From Anastatus disparis (taxonomy: Eukaryota; Arthropoda; Insecta; Hymenoptera; Eupelmidae), in assembly GCA_017163975.1 (NCBI GenBank), contig JAFFSR010000031.1:2079001-2143000 (forward strand): a stretch of 64,000 nucleotides of DNA, read 5' to 3'. The notes beneath the pieces were generated by a model. It saw nothing but the letters and a program-made list of their open reading frames with translations. It did no database searches and had not been told where the DNA came from. Position numbers and translations under genes: made by a program. Each line of letters begins with the position of its first letter. Within the stretch, counting starts at the first letter, position 1. This document shows positions 11,576 through 22,860 of the stretch, one piece after another.

Positions 11576-12490
11576 ATTTTATTTGTCAACGTTATAGTCT
11601 TGCTACGCCGAGCGGTTGCGTAGCAAGTATATTTTTATTCGCGTGGCAGAGAGGAGAAGGAGGTGATTTCTTTCGCGAGCTCGAGAGCTCGTTAAGAATC
11701 AGAAGGGATTTAGGAAAATAAATTGTAATTTTTTTTACCTTAGACTCTGGTATTTATTAGTTGACAAATTTCTAGCTTCGATGCGCTGTAGTTGATTATG
11801 ATTACACACTTATTGCACTTAGTTGACACTTAAGTTTTAGATTAATGTTTCTATTTTTGAGTTCTTTATGTTTTCTTTATTTGATTAATTATTGTGATTG
11901 AAGACGTAAAAGTTCAAGTTAAAATTTATATAATGAATATTTGTAATTATACGGTAACTCACGACAGCACTGTAGTATCGATTTTAGTAAACTGGCTTCT
12001 TTTTGTTACTAATAGTGACCCGCTGGTCAATAATCGAAGTGATCTGTAGCAATTATAAATGAGCAAATGACTGGCTGGCTAGAGGATGGTCCCAAGCCTT
12101 TTTATACTAACAAAAAGAGATCGAAAGTGGAAAAAGACAATAGAAATTATTGGAGATGGCACGTGTCAAACTTGGGTCCACCTCTTGTAAGTCAGTGTTG
12201 GTATATTGTTTAAAACCATAAAAGGAAACAGAAAGCGTGTGTTTCCGGTGGCCTAACGAAATGTTTAAACAAAACAATTACGTGCAAAACTTCATAGGCC
12301 ATCATTGGTTGAAGTTTTTCGGCTAGGCCCAAAAAAGGTAACGAACGTCTACTAGGGTAATAAAACTTTGTACGTTTTCCGGTGGCCTAGTAGCGAAATA
12401 TGAACAAAATTATACGTGCTGACCTAGAGTCTAATTTCCTAAGCTAACGCTAACAGTAGTACATATTGATTCTAATATACTTTTTATGAA
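11576..12490. other. Non-coding spacer with a repeated TTCCGGTGGCCTA motif
   Basis: TTTCCGGTGGCCTAACGAAA (about 12241) and TTTTCCGGTGGCCTAGTAGC (about 12376) are followed by similar tails (ACAAAA...TACGTGC), suggesting two copies of one short repeat in direct orientation. No coding frame. Confidence 0.4.
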
Positions 12491-13371
12491 TACCCTGTCA
12501 AAAAAGTCCAGGTGGATTTCTACGTGGATATTCCAAGTGGATTTTCAGTCTGATTTACTCGGATTTTCAGTCTGATTTACTTGGATTTTCAGTCTGAAAA
12601 TCCACACTGATTTTCAGTCTGAAAATCCACCCAGATTTTCAGTCTGAAAATAACCAGATTTTCACAGTGAAAATCTACCTGATTATGGTTATTTTTAAGC
12701 AATCAAAAATATTTTATAAAATTAATTTTTTGCGTTTTTCATTGCAACCACAAAAATATCTCTGTTCATTGAATAGAATAGAACGGAGAAAGCAGTCCGA
12801 ATGATTGTCGTTTTAGACAAAATTAAACTGTTAGTTTATAAGCTCTAAAGTCTTTTATTCTTGTGCGCGTTCGCTTGCCATAAGAAAGTCAATACATAAA
12901 AAGAGTGGTAGCCCCCTAGTGGTTAGTTATTGAATATGAATATCACATGTATATAATAGTACTGGTAATTAACCATTAGGGGATGCTCCACTCTACCTAT
13001 TGACTTTCTTATGGCAAGCAAACGCGCACGAAAAAATAAAAGACTAGAGCTTATAAACAGTTTAATTTTGTCGAAAACGACGATCATTGGCCTGCTTTCT
13101 CACGTTCAATTCTTTTCAATGAACAGAGATATTTTGTGGTGCAATGAAAACGCAAATAAATTAATCATATAAAATATTTTTTTGATTGCTTAAAAATAAC
13201 CATAATCAGGTGGATTTTCACTGTGAAATCTGGGTGATTTCAGACTGAAAATCAGAGTGGATTTTCACTGTGAAAATCCAAGTAAATCAGACTGAAAATC
13301 TGAGTAAATCAGACTGGAAATCCACTTGGAATATCCACCTGGAAATCCACCTGGACTTTTTTGACAGGGTA
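12491..13371. mobile_element. 881-bp foldback element with self-complementary sub-repeats
   Basis: The ends are inverted: TACCCTGTCAAAAAAGTCC at 12491-12509 and its complement ending at 13371, with TA at each edge. The arms (~430 bp each) pair along most of their length, for example TTGCCATAAGAAAGTCAAT near 12877 with ATTGACTTTCTTATGGCAA near 13000. The outer ~180 bp of each arm consists of repeats of GATTTTCAGTCTGAAAATCC, itself a palindrome. There is no frame, so the element is non-autonomous. It shares its A-rich terminal pattern with the elements at 29786 and 34606. Confidence 0.85.
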
Positions 13372-13967
13372 CAAAACGTCTTGATGTTGGCTATTGCTAA
13401 AGTATAAAAACAGAAAAATTTTAGAAAACCTTTTTAGGTCGTTAGGGGCCATCCATAAACTACGTAGCACACAAAGAGGGGGGTGGGGGTCTTTCTTTGC
13501 GCGACGAAAAGTGACGTGGTGGAGCGTGGGGGTTTAAGATTCTTGTCATGTCACATGGAAAATTAAAACAAAAAAGACGTAAAAGCAAAAGGGCTGGTAC
13601 AAGGTTCAACACAAAGGATGTAAGTCGCTAGAATAACATTGATTACTATACCTAATATATATATTCGTTCCAAGTCGCGTGATATTTTACATTAAAACTA
13701 ATTTATCAAATAGAAAGTTCTAGCTTCTTAGTTGTATTTTTTGCCACTGCATATTTTACATTTGCTTTTTGGCGCTGTTGGCGCTTAACACGATATGAAA
13801 CCAGTGTACGGAAAAGCAGGCGGGTCTATATATGTTGATAGTTTAAGGGCGCTACGATTAACGAATTAATTCGATTATTAGTTGTATTATATGGCATAAG
13901 CTGTCTTTATAACCGTTATTATTTAAACTATTAGATAATACATGAAATTGAAGATAACTTTCGAAAG

Positions 13968-14192
13968 ATGTCGAAAAAGGATTTGTATCAATCTTTATAC
14001 AAAGCTGTAAAAACAAGGTATGAATCGTTAAGTGGAGTTAAACAACAAGAGAAAATAAATTTAATTTGATCAGAGCTAAAAACTCTCTCAAAATCTCCAC
14101 ATGAGCTAGAGTTACAAACTCAAACAAAAATTAAAAAATTGAATGAAGAAACCGCTCTGAGAAAATCGACAGATACGCATTTCTTTAGTCAG
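13968..14192 (+). pseudogene. Transposase exon 1, with one in-frame stop
   Basis: The ATG at 13968 opens 75 codons reading MSKKDLYQSLYKAV... and ending at CAG with a donor site GTGAATA at 14193. Codon 34 is TGA (14067-14069) and is the only lesion; either side reads smoothly (...EKINLI, then SELKTLSKSPHE...), so one substitution, probably from a Trp codon, accounts for it. The exon ends in phase 0 and joins exon 2 at 14948. Together the exons give a protein of about 810 residues. Start choice rests on the splice phase and on the absence of a better upstream ATG. Confidence 0.55.
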
Positions 14193-14947
14193 GTGAATAC
14201 ATAAAACATTTAGAATTTATAATCAAATATAACCTCAAAAAAAAGCATTGAATTAATTTTAATATTCAACATATCTTTAGTTTGTATTTTTAATCAATTT
14301 TAGTACAAATGTATATATAATTATTATAATTCAATACTTACAATAAACTACATTGATAGTGCAATGATTATTAAATCAAATCTCTGTCATATAATGCGCT
14401 ATTAATATTTAAAGATAAAATTTTATTCTGACAAAGCACTTTAATATTAACTTTTTCTAAAAAATAATAAAAAACAATATTTACATATTACAAATTTTAT
14501 TTATTTATTTTTACCAAAAATAAATGATATCAAAATTGTTATAAGGGTATTTAAAATGTTTGAAAGATTCTGAAGTTTTAATTTGATAATTATAAGAAAC
14601 GATAAATAAATATTTATTTTAAAATTAATATAAAAAATTTTTATGAAAATTCTATACTTGGTTGTTAAGAAAAAAATTAAAATTAAATATCTTATTATAT
14701 CAAACATTTAAATTATTAGATTTAGTTTTAAAATGAATTTTTTTTCTTTAGCTAAATTTAAATATTACAAATTATACTTGTTTATTTTGGCTGAAAATAA
14801 ATAAAAAAATGTTGACAAAAGTATTTAAAGCTTTTAAAAAGTTCTGAAGTATTAATTTAATAATTATAAAGAATAATAGATAAATATTTACTCAAAAATT
14901 AAAGGGAAAATTATTTTCGGACTTATATGAATATTAATTAATTTTAG

Positions 14948-16780
14948 GCCTCTAAGATGATTAAGCAATCAAACAAACCTGAAACTTTAGCTAATATTAA
15001 TAATGATTTGAATAACTCAGAAAGCAGGGGCGAAAATGAACCTAATGTATCAGTGCTTGAAGAGCTTTCAGTAGATAATATACAGAATTCAGAAAATAGT
15101 ACTATTAACAAAAACAACAGTAGATCTTATTCGAAACCAGCTCAAGAATTATCACAAAAACAAATTGAAGATGGCCAAAATAAAGTCCAAGCACTATTAG
15201 CAGCTCAAAATTCAGGATTAGGTACTAATGAAACTAAAAATTTAATTAAAAAATATGAACAGCAAGTTATTAATGATAAAAAATCTCTCAAAAGAACGCA
15301 AAAATCTGCTGAAAGATCTAAAAAATCTCGGGATTCTAAAAGACAAAAAATGATTGATTTAAGTAAACAAAATCCTGAACTAGCTGAAATATTAAAATTA
15401 AAATCTACGGGAGGACGTCCACGTATTGAGTCTGAAAAATCTGAATTACTGCAGACTATTATTGATATAGCTATTTTCGGTAGTGGAGCAGATTCACGTA
15501 GAAGAACAGAATTGATTCGTTCGTGTAATACCTTGGATGATTTACATAGTGAACTAGTAAAATTAGGATACAACATAAGTAGAAGTGCTACATATCTTCG
15601 TCTTGTATCTCGACGAGTAAATACAACAGAAGGTAAAAGACACGTTAATACTGTACCTGTTAAACTTACTCGGGCACAAACTAGCGAACATAAACAGCAC
15701 GTAGATTCAGAATTTTGTACGGCTTCTATTAGAGCACTTGAATGTTTAGCTTCATTTTTAGGACCTCGCGATGTATTCTTTTTATCGCAAGACGACAAAG
15801 CAAGAATTCCACTTGGTATTACAGCTGCGAATAAGCAGGCTTCTATTTTAATGCACATGGATTACAGGGTGACTTTACCTGATCACGACTGGGTGAAAGC
15901 AGAAAAGCACAAGCTAATTCCTTCTGTTTATGCTTGCATCGAGATAAAAGAGAATGGACTTGGTAATCCTGACGCCGTAAGATTTTCTGGTCCCACTTAC
16001 ATCGCTGTGCGAAGTGGGAAACACAGTTCTTCCACAGCTGGAACGCACGCATTAGATATTGACAATATTTTAAAAAGTAAAACTTTCGATTCCATAACAA
16101 AAACTCGAACTGGGGCAATAAAACCCGTTTTTATTATATGTGTCGATGGGGGACCGGATGAAAATCCTCGGTACGAAAAAGTTATTAAATTTTCTATTAT
16201 GAAATTTATAAAATACAATTTAGACGCAATATACGTCGTAACGAATGCTCCAGGACGAAGTGCCTTTAATCGTGTCGAACGAAGAATGGCACCATTAAGT
16301 CACCAGTTAGCAGGTGTAATTCTTCCACATGATGCTGTTGGGAATCATCTAAATAATGCAGGGAAAACCATAGATTCTGAATTAGAAAAACAAAACTTTA
16401 AACGTGCAGGAGAAATATTATGTGAAATTTGGAATGGCATGATTATTGATAAACATCCTGTTGAAGCTGTCTATGAAGAGCCTTCAGAAGAAAATATTAT
16501 TATGGATGAAGTAGATACCATGTGGTATGCGACTCATGTCCGTGAATCACAGTATCTACTTCAAATTGTGAGATGCACAAACAAATCATGTTGTGGTAAT
16601 TACAGAAGTAGTCTTCAATCTATATTGTCAACAGGTTTATTGCCTCCACCATTAAAAATTAAACAAGATCCCAATTATGGAATTGTTTCAACAAATAGTA
16701 ATGATATTGCAGGCAAATTTCCACAGTTATTCATACAGTTAAGTATGAACATAAAACATCATGCACCTGAATTTCGACAG
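14948..16780 (+). CDS. DDE-type transposase, central exon (exon 2)
   Basis: The acceptor ATTTTAG precedes 14948; the exon reads ASKMIKQSN... and stays open for 611 codons to CGACAG, followed by donor GTACACA at 16781. Read without splicing, the frame runs on to a stop at 16814. The first ~200 residues are charged and probably DNA-binding or coiled (KKSLKRTQKSAERSKKSRD, then GGRPR). The catalytic core is suggested by VFFLSQDDKARIPLG (about residue 275 from 14957), FIICVDGGPDENPRYE (about 392) and SAFNRVERRMAPLSHQLAGV (about 433), consistent with acidic D, D, E residues on an RNase-H-like fold. Cys-containing RCTNKSCCGNYRS follows near 535. It would cut and join the transposon ends in the nucleus. 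The exon has no lesion. The family name (Sola-like or other) is an inference. Confidence 0.75.
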
Positions 16781-16967
16781 GTACACATTGAAAAATCTTA
16801 TATTAACAATAGCTAATGTAATCAATAGAGTTAATTTTCAAAATTAAAATTGATTATTTTTCATTAATAGAATTTAATTTCGAAATTTGTATGCATTATC
16901 TTGAATTTTATTTCTTGTTTAAATTGAAAATATATATTTATGATATAAACATATTTATGTTTTATAG

Positions 16968-17339
16968 CTACCATATGATATCAATTGTCCGTCAGTTAAG
17001 AGTGAGCTGAAAAATCGTGTTTGTCCTATATGTGGTCTTTATTTTTCTTCAAAAAAATCATTGAATAATCACACAAAAAATTTACACAAAAAGGATTCAA
17101 ATGCGACTATGGTGTGTAGCAGAGTCATTCCTGCTCAAATAGTTAGATACCGCAACAAGGAAGCTCTTTGCATAGTAAAAAATGATACAGATAATGAAGA
17201 TGCCATTTGGGTTGACATAGAAGACATTGACAATGTCAATGATTTTTCATTCAATTTAAATAATAATGAAGAAACAATAGTAATACCTATTATAGAAGAT
17301 CTTGAAGAGTGGTTGACAAGCCCTTGGATAGAGGAATAA
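16968..17339 (+). CDS. Transposase exon 3, C-terminal C2H2 zinc finger
   Basis: The acceptor TTTTATAG ends at 16967. The exon reads LPYDINCPSVKSELKN and continues in phase 0 from exon 2. It contains one C2H2 finger: Cys-x2-Cys-x12-His-x4-His, beginning CPICGLYF and ending NLH. After that comes an acidic tail (DTDNEDAIWVDIEDID...) ending EEWLTSPWIEE and a stop. The intron of 187 bp between exons 2 and 3 is A+T-rich with normal GT-AG borders. A finger at the C-terminus may help bind the transposon ends; this is inferred from the type of domain. Confidence 0.65.
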   Translation, partial: LPYDINCPSVKSELKNRVCPICGLYFSSKKSLNNHTKNLHKKDSNATMVCSRVIPAQIVRYRNKEALCIVKNDTDNEDAIWVDIEDIDNVNDFSFNLNNNEETIVIPIIEDLEEWLTSPWIEE

Positions 17340-17598
17340 AATATATTTATATTTAAAAAGTTTATTTATAAATTTACATATACTTAATTAAATTAAATTT
17401 ATTAAGTAGAAAATAGTTGTTATATATTAGCTTTTAAATATTATGAATTTTAATATTGAATAGAAACGGAGGGGGTACAAAAAATGTCATGTAACTTATA
17501 AGGGGGGTCTCTCTTGTTGTGATGAAAAGTGATGTGGGGGTAGGGGGGGCTTGAAATGGTCAAAATAAGCATTACGTAGTTTATGGATGGCCCCGTTA

Positions 17599-18985
17599 CA
17601 GAAACAAACTTGAAAACAGAATTAAAATAAAAATTTAATATTTTTAATAGCTTTTATCATTTTTCATGTTAAATGAATAGGATAAATAATAAATCTTTTT
17701 ATCACTTTTAACAGTTGTTATGTCTTTATTACTTTGTTCAATGTAGGTTAGGAAACGTCGTCTTGACTCGACAGTAATACGCGCAAACTACGAAAAACGT
17801 ACACACATTACTAATTTGTTAATTTATTTTAGAATAGAATAAAGTAAGTAATCACATTTTTAAGTTTTTTTCTAAATTTTAGGATTATTCTTTGATGTAA
17901 TTGATAATTTTTACTATAAAATATATAACAAATAAATTAATATTAATGTTTTTTACAAAGCGTCAAAATCACAAAATAGTAAATTATCAGAATTTTTACT
18001 GAAGTATAAAGTTTAAAGATTGAAAAAAATATTTAAATAAAATTATTTTTCAATGCAATATAGTTTTTTATTAATATTAAATAATAAAATTACTTTGTGA
18101 TTTATTTTTCAGAAATTAAGCATTAAAAAATATTAAAAAGAACAGTAGTTGGGGCCCAAAAAATTCCCCAAAAAATTCATTTAGTGTGTGTTTCAAAATT
18201 CTATCATCATTTTCTATTGAACAGATGCTTTTTCTAGAAAGTTAAGGTAAGGAAAATAGTAATTATTTAATTATTCTCTTCTATTGATGAATCAATTCTT
18301 TGAAATAAGTAAATTTTTATTGAAAAATAATTATTTGATTTTGGAATAATTCAGAGTCTAATTTTCCTTTGAAATTAATTGTAATTATAATAATAACGAG
18401 TGTTGTTTAATTAATAATTAGGCTTATAATTGATAAATGACATTTTACTAAATGATTTTTAAACTTATTTCAATAGTTTTTGAGTATTTAAACCAGATGA
18501 TCATGTTTAGTATGTGACAGGCTATTTTCAATAAGAAAAATAAATTTTACATGAAAATGTATATTTAAAACTGTGATAACTCCTTATTGGTGACTTTTGC
18601 TTACACGAACCAAAATTTATTTTAAAGTTAATAAAAAATAGAAAAAAATAAGCCTTCGAAAGCCAATTTTGGCAGCGGCAAACATTAAATAATTTCAAAA
18701 ACCATGTTATACATATAAGAGCCAATCAGAAAACTGCGAGATTCAGGTCTGTAAAAAATCCTGCTAACTCTCTTCTTCATTTACAACAAGAAGTGTTATT
18801 ATGCATTTTTCTCTAAAACATCAGGATTTTCAGAAAAAAAATGATAAAGTTGGGACTTTTACAAAAATTTTTGAAAAATTTTCAAATTTTAAGGTCCTGT
18901 AACTCTTGATCTTTTCAATCTAGATCCTTGAAAATTTTTTTACATATTTTGGGTAACAAAAAGAATAAATTCCTAGAAATGTCCC

Positions 18986-18990
<5 letters not shown>
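17599..18990. other. A+T-rich non-coding spacer
   Basis: Apart from short homopolymers I see no gene or clear element between the transposon and the TA microsatellite. Confidence 0.5.

Positions 18991-19020
<30 letters not shown>
18991..19020. repeat. (TA)15 microsatellite
   Basis: Uninterrupted TA dinucleotides follow GTCCCATGTG. The next 360 bp (19021-19390) carry scattered TACAGTATTTCCTACA-like strings in both orientations, and CCATAAGGG-type sequence at both ends (19058 and 19380), possibly another small repetitive element. Confidence 0.9.
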
Positions 19021-19023
<3 letters not shown>

Positions 19024-19404
19024 TATCGACTCTCCTATAGATTTTTCTGCAGATTTTTTCCATAAGGGATACAAAGACAGTATGTATTGATGACTACATG
19101 CAATTTCGTAGGAAATAATTAAAAGCTTGAATAAAAATTATTTCAGAGATCCCTACAGAAAATACTATATGAATTCCTGTAAAAAATATTACAGAAGTGC
19201 TCATATAGGAAATACTGTAGAACGAAAATATTTTAAGAATACCCTGAACCCTGAAAGCCTGTAAACTTTTCTGTAAGAAATTCCACTGTATTTTTTGTAG
19301 TGAACTTACAGTGTCTCCTACAGTATTACATGTAGTATTTCCTACAATATTTTCCAACAATTTTTCCTACAGGTTTTTTTCATAAGGGTTCACTTTTTTT
19401 CCTA

Positions 19405-19417
19405 CATAATAATAATG

Positions 19418-19476
<59 letters not shown>
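19405..19476. repeat. (AAT)n microsatellite
   Basis: About 24 ATA/AAT triplets with one G interruption. Together with AAT runs at 20647-20668 and 21131-21151 it brackets two consecutive elements, as expected if these are the (AAT)n tails of retroposed sequences. Confidence 0.85.
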
Positions 19477-19478
<2 letters not shown>

Positions 19479-19675
19479 CAACAGACAGACGACGATTGAA
19501 AACGAAAATTGACAGCATCTTGCCAGAGAACATCGTGGCAAAGATGCTGCAAAACAGAAAAGGCTAGATGTCGGGACGATCTTCCCCGAGTACGTGCTCA
19601 AAAGTAAGAGAGAAGAAGGATGTCTAAAATGAAAAAATGAAAGGAATGATATGAGGAATTTATGACGTAGAGAGA

Positions 19676-19988
19676 GAGAGTAGAAATGCTCTTTGGGCTC
19701 AGTGATCCTACCTACCCGAGCAAAGGTAAGAATGTGAGAATATGAGAATACAATGACGCAGGGAGAGCAGAAACGCTCTTTGGGCTCAGCGACTCCACGT
19801 ACCCGAGCTAAAGTGTGTTGATTGTGCGTATGTGCACGTGTGAAAGTGATAACGCAGCGAAAGCAGAAATACTTTTTGGGCTCAGCGACCCCACGTACTC
19901 GAGCAAAGGTGAAAATGATGTGAATATAATAACTCAGGGAGAGCAGAGATGCTCTTTGGGCTTTGCGACCCCACGTACCCGAGCTAAA
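19676..19988 (+). repeat. Four diverged ~80-96-bp tandem units
   Basis: Each unit holds a core like GAGAGCAGAAACGCTCTTTG followed by GGCTCAGCGACCCCACGTACCCGAGC (split here for length). Cores start near 19676, 19762, 19858 and 19937. The spacers between cores are less conserved. The units could be 5' promoter repeats of a retroposon. Confidence 0.7.
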
Positions 19989-20118
19989 ATGAGAATGGCA
20001 GTGCTGATCTGTGCGATTGTGTGAGTGAATGAGTCAGGCAATAGAGACAGAACGGACAAACGAAACGGACAATAGATTAAGAAGGATCCGCAGCGACGAA
20101 GTAATGTCAACGCAGTTC

Positions 20119-20364
20119 TACACGGAGAAAAAAAAACACTTGCGCTTACTGAAGACTTCAGTAAATTTAACCTGAGTACATCAGTAAGAAGGAGTTCAGT
20201 AAATCTAACTGAAGTAATTACGTTGTTCCAAATGAACTGACAATTCAGTAGAACCTATTTAAGTTAAATTAACTGAAATCTTCAGTAGCTGTAACTGAGG
20301 AAGTGCCCTCTTCAGGTTACTGAACTGGGTACAATAAACGCAACGGTTTTTTTTTCTAAGTGTA
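20119..20364. mobile_element. 246-bp MITE with TTCAGTAA palindromic content
   Basis: The ends are TACACGGAGAAAAAAAAAC and the complement of TTTTTTTTTCTAAGTGTA, an imperfect inverted pair with TA at each edge. The interior is full of inverted copies of TTACTGAA/TTCAGTAA, so it can fold on itself. The TACACnGAGA-type terminus also occurs in the MITE at 52180. Confidence 0.7.
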
Positions 20365-20668
20365 CGTTGCAGGCGAACAGAGGAGGATGTTACCGCTCTC
20401 CTGAATGTGCATTGATAGCATCATCTTGCCATAGGTTCGCATTCAGGAAAGACGAAGGGTTTAGGCGGTCACCTTCGTCATGGATGCTCTGGGGTGATTT
20501 GAGACACTAATTGTGTCTCTTATCAGCTCCAGAGCTGACAGACGCAGGATCCCGTCTTACCGGTGGAGGAAACTCTCAGTTGAAAATCAGGCTGTGACTT
20601 TCCCTACTGATGGTCTAGACAGATTTTCCCTTTTTTTACTACCTTAAAAATAATAATAATAATAATAA

Positions 20669-21151
20669 CCGACACATTGGCCGAGTGGTTTGGCGCGCGC
20701 CAAGCGATCTGCAAAGTTAAGCAGCATTGGCCGCAGTTAGTACTTGGATGGGTGACCGCTCCAAGGAACGCGGCGCGTCCAATCTGGACTTACTTTGTGT
20801 GACGGTCGTTTGGGCATGCTGGCGACATAACAATGTGAGCGGGAGGTTTGGCAAATACGATATAGGTATCCTTGTACAAGAATGCCGAATACCGTATCTG
20901 CTATATACAGCGACCCATTTTGGAGAGGGTTTTTCCAGGATTTATCCCATTAGGTTTGCTTATGGGTTTCCCCTCTTCATGGGCACAACCCCGGGCAAAT
21001 GCGGAATGGGATGGGGCAAGATGGGTCGAGTAAAAAAAATGGAAGATATAAGAATAAATGAAGGTGTGGGGTGATACGTTAAGATCGGCTCGGCCGGTGA
21101 ACGTGGGATACACCAAATTTAAAAAAAAATTAATAATAATAATAATAATAT
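20669..21151 (+). mobile_element. SINE-like element with tRNA-like box and 5S rRNA core
   Basis: The element begins right after one AAT run and ends in A-rich sequence and (AAT)n. Near the 5' end TGGCCGAGTGG (20678 onward) matches a tRNA A-box, followed at 20709-20780 by sequence clearly related to 5S rRNA. The remaining 340 bp, rich in G (for example CGGCTCGGCCGGTGAACGTG near 21088), is a body without homology I can name. Frames crossing it are not genes. It may be a 5S-derived SINE (SINE3-like) or the promoter end of a LINE. Confidence 0.6.
20709..20780 (+). pseudogene. 5S rRNA-derived segment
   Basis: GCAAAGTTAAGCAGCATTGG and then GTTAGTACTTGGATGGGTGA match the internal promoter (A, intermediate and C boxes) of animal 5S rRNA. 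The first third of 5S is missing and the 3' end is altered, so this is not a functional 5S gene; it most likely supplies a polymerase III promoter to the surrounding SINE. Confidence 0.75.
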
Positions 21152-22156
21152 TATGTTTAACCTTTAATTTGCAAAAATTAATTCTGTATTGTATAAATTA
21201 ATGTTTCATGAAAGAAATTTTTTAAATTTTAGGAGAAGAAGTTCGGTTGTGGACACCCCTGCGTTTCTATTGACAGAAAGCAGATGAGGTTTTTCAGATA
21301 AATGTCATTTATGTATTATGGCAGCACGTTTTTTATGCCAAATATCGAAGCGAACAAATGCGTCTGCTTCGTGCTGTAAGCAAATTAATTTTTCTGTGCT
21401 TGAAAAAAAATCGCAAAAATTTATTTATACTTATGCATACTTTTTCAAAAGAATTACAAATCGAAGTGAATCAATGAAGCTGAGTGTAATGCACATTTCT
21501 TCAGTAGGAATTTATTCCTACTTTGTGATGCAATATATTGCAACCAATATCTTAACACCAACGATTTTGCATGATTGTCTACAACCGAACCAAAATCTTT
21601 TTTGGTTCGGTTGTGGGCATTTCACAAAATTAACAAAAAAAATTTATTCCATTTGACGGAATCGATTTTGTCCCTTCGTTGGTAGTTAGCTAAGGTCTTT
21701 TTCTATAGACACCTATAAGTCCAAAAAATTTACAATTGGTAAAAAGTTATGAGCCAAAAACAAAAGGGTAACCACAACCGAATCCTTTCCCATACTATTG
21801 ATTTTTTAACAACTACTTCGGATTTCTTAAGAAAAACCAGGATAGGCACAATGTTTCAAAATGATTAATTTCTTTTAAAAATGCATTTGCATAATATAAA
21901 ATGACGTATATTATAGCAGAATAGTTAAATTTAATAATAAACACAAAAAATTTTTTTCAAAACCATTTTTTATTCATTTTCGTTCAAAGTCCAGTAATAC
22001 AGCATGATTTGAAAAGTTGGCCATATTTTTGTGTTGCCACGCGCAACTTCTTAACCTTACTTTTATTGTTGTATTTATATTACTATCTTGACATGTGATG
22101 CTCGCTATTCGTAAAGATTTCAATGTTTATGTATATTGTAAGTATGTATTTAACTA
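21152..22156. other. Non-coding region with repeated GGTTCGGTTGTGG motif
   Basis: GTTCGGTTGTGGACA (21242), its complement around 21585 (CTACAACCGAACC), GGTTCGGTTGTGGGCA (21604) and ACCACAACCGAATCC (21771) show that this is a decayed element with inverted copies of the same string. A 112-codon frame at 21318-21656 spans it, but its composition gives no sign of a real protein. Confidence 0.4.
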
Positions 22157-22732
22157 ACAAGGAAAGTATTTGACCTCCGGGAAACGGATTCAGCTGAAAC
22201 TGCAGGATATGATTTTTTGATGAAAAAAATGAACCTGTGTTTTTTCTTTTGTGCTAATAGGCCCTAGAGACAACGAGATTGACATTTTTTTGGAAAATAT
22301 AGTAAAAAGAGGTCTTTATAAGCACTTGAATAATTAAACAACTAGAATTCTAGAAAATTGTTTGAAAAATAAAAGAAAGTACAAGTTCAAAGCTTTAATT
22401 AAAGCTTTATTGCATTAGAAAATCTCATATAGTTCAAAAGTTACAGGTGATTGAAATTGCTAATAAAATAGGGTAAAAATTTGATCGTATGTTACATGCT
22501 AAAAATATTAATAAATATGTAGTAATTTTCAATTAGGCACAACTTTTGAGCTACAAAAGCTTTTTCGATGCAACAAGGCTTAAATTAAAGCTTTCAACTT
22601 GTACTTCCTTCTATTGCTTTCTCATAGAAAAAGCATTGTATCGATAAAAAAAATTTTTTCTATTTTTTCATTAATTTTTACATATTTGAACTCGGAGAGT
22701 CGAAAAAAGTGGTTTCCAGAAAATGTGTGTGT

Positions 22733-22752
22733 GCGTGCGTGCGTGTGTGTGT

Positions 22753-22830
<78 letters not shown>

Positions 22831-22838
22831 TGTGGATG
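22733..22838. repeat. (GT)n microsatellite
   Basis: About 100 bp of GT with a few GC variants at the left and TATG at the right. It makes a long valine/cysteine-only frame on the plus strand, which is an artefact. Confidence 0.95.
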
Positions 22839-22860
22839 ATGTGAGTTAGTAAATTGTATC

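Larger units (their letters stand above)
13445..17594 (+). mobile_element. 4.15-kb DNA transposon, 4-bp target duplication, near intact
   Basis: The 22-bp perfect terminal inverted repeats begin GGGGCCATCCATAAAC (13445-13466) and are mirrored at 17573-17594. GTTA flanks both sides (13441-13444 and 17595-17598), a 4-bp target duplication. G-rich subterminal blocks (13478-13540 and 17465-17550) carry similar GACGAAAAGTGACGTGG-like strings. The element contains one gene in three exons. A 4-bp duplication with a GGG start and a DDE-type protein with a C-terminal zinc finger would fit the Sola group, but I am not sure of that assignment; IS3EU-like is an alternative. Fresh ends and target duplication imply a fairly recent insertion. 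Confidence 0.85.
19477..20668 (+). mobile_element. Putative (AAT)n-tailed retroposon body
   Basis: This segment lies between two AAT runs and ends with TTTTTTTACTACCTTAAAAATAATAAT. It is less A+T-rich than its surroundings, holds four diverged tandem units (19676-19988) and is interrupted by a MITE at 20119-20364. The 20380-20640 part looks like the 3' part of a LINE or SINE but encodes nothing I recognise. The retroposon nature is inferred from the tail. Confidence 0.35.

Noticed and set aside
11449..11721. 90-codon plus-strand frame
   Set aside because: It runs across the edge of a MITE into unrelated sequence.
15205..15858. 217-codon minus-strand frame
   Set aside because: Shadow of the transposase exon, Ser/Leu/Cys-rich with no motif.
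19367..19601. Tyr- or Leu-rich minus-strand frames
   Set aside because: Translations of the AAT microsatellite.
20709..20780. Functional 5S rRNA gene
   Set aside because: Lacks the first third of 5S and has changes in the 3' part; embedded in a retroposon-like unit.
21318..21656. 112-codon plus-strand frame
   Set aside because: No motif, lies in a repeat with inverted GGTTCGGTTGTGG strings.
22599..22844. 81-codon frame with Val/Cys repeats
   Set aside because: It is the translation of a GT microsatellite.
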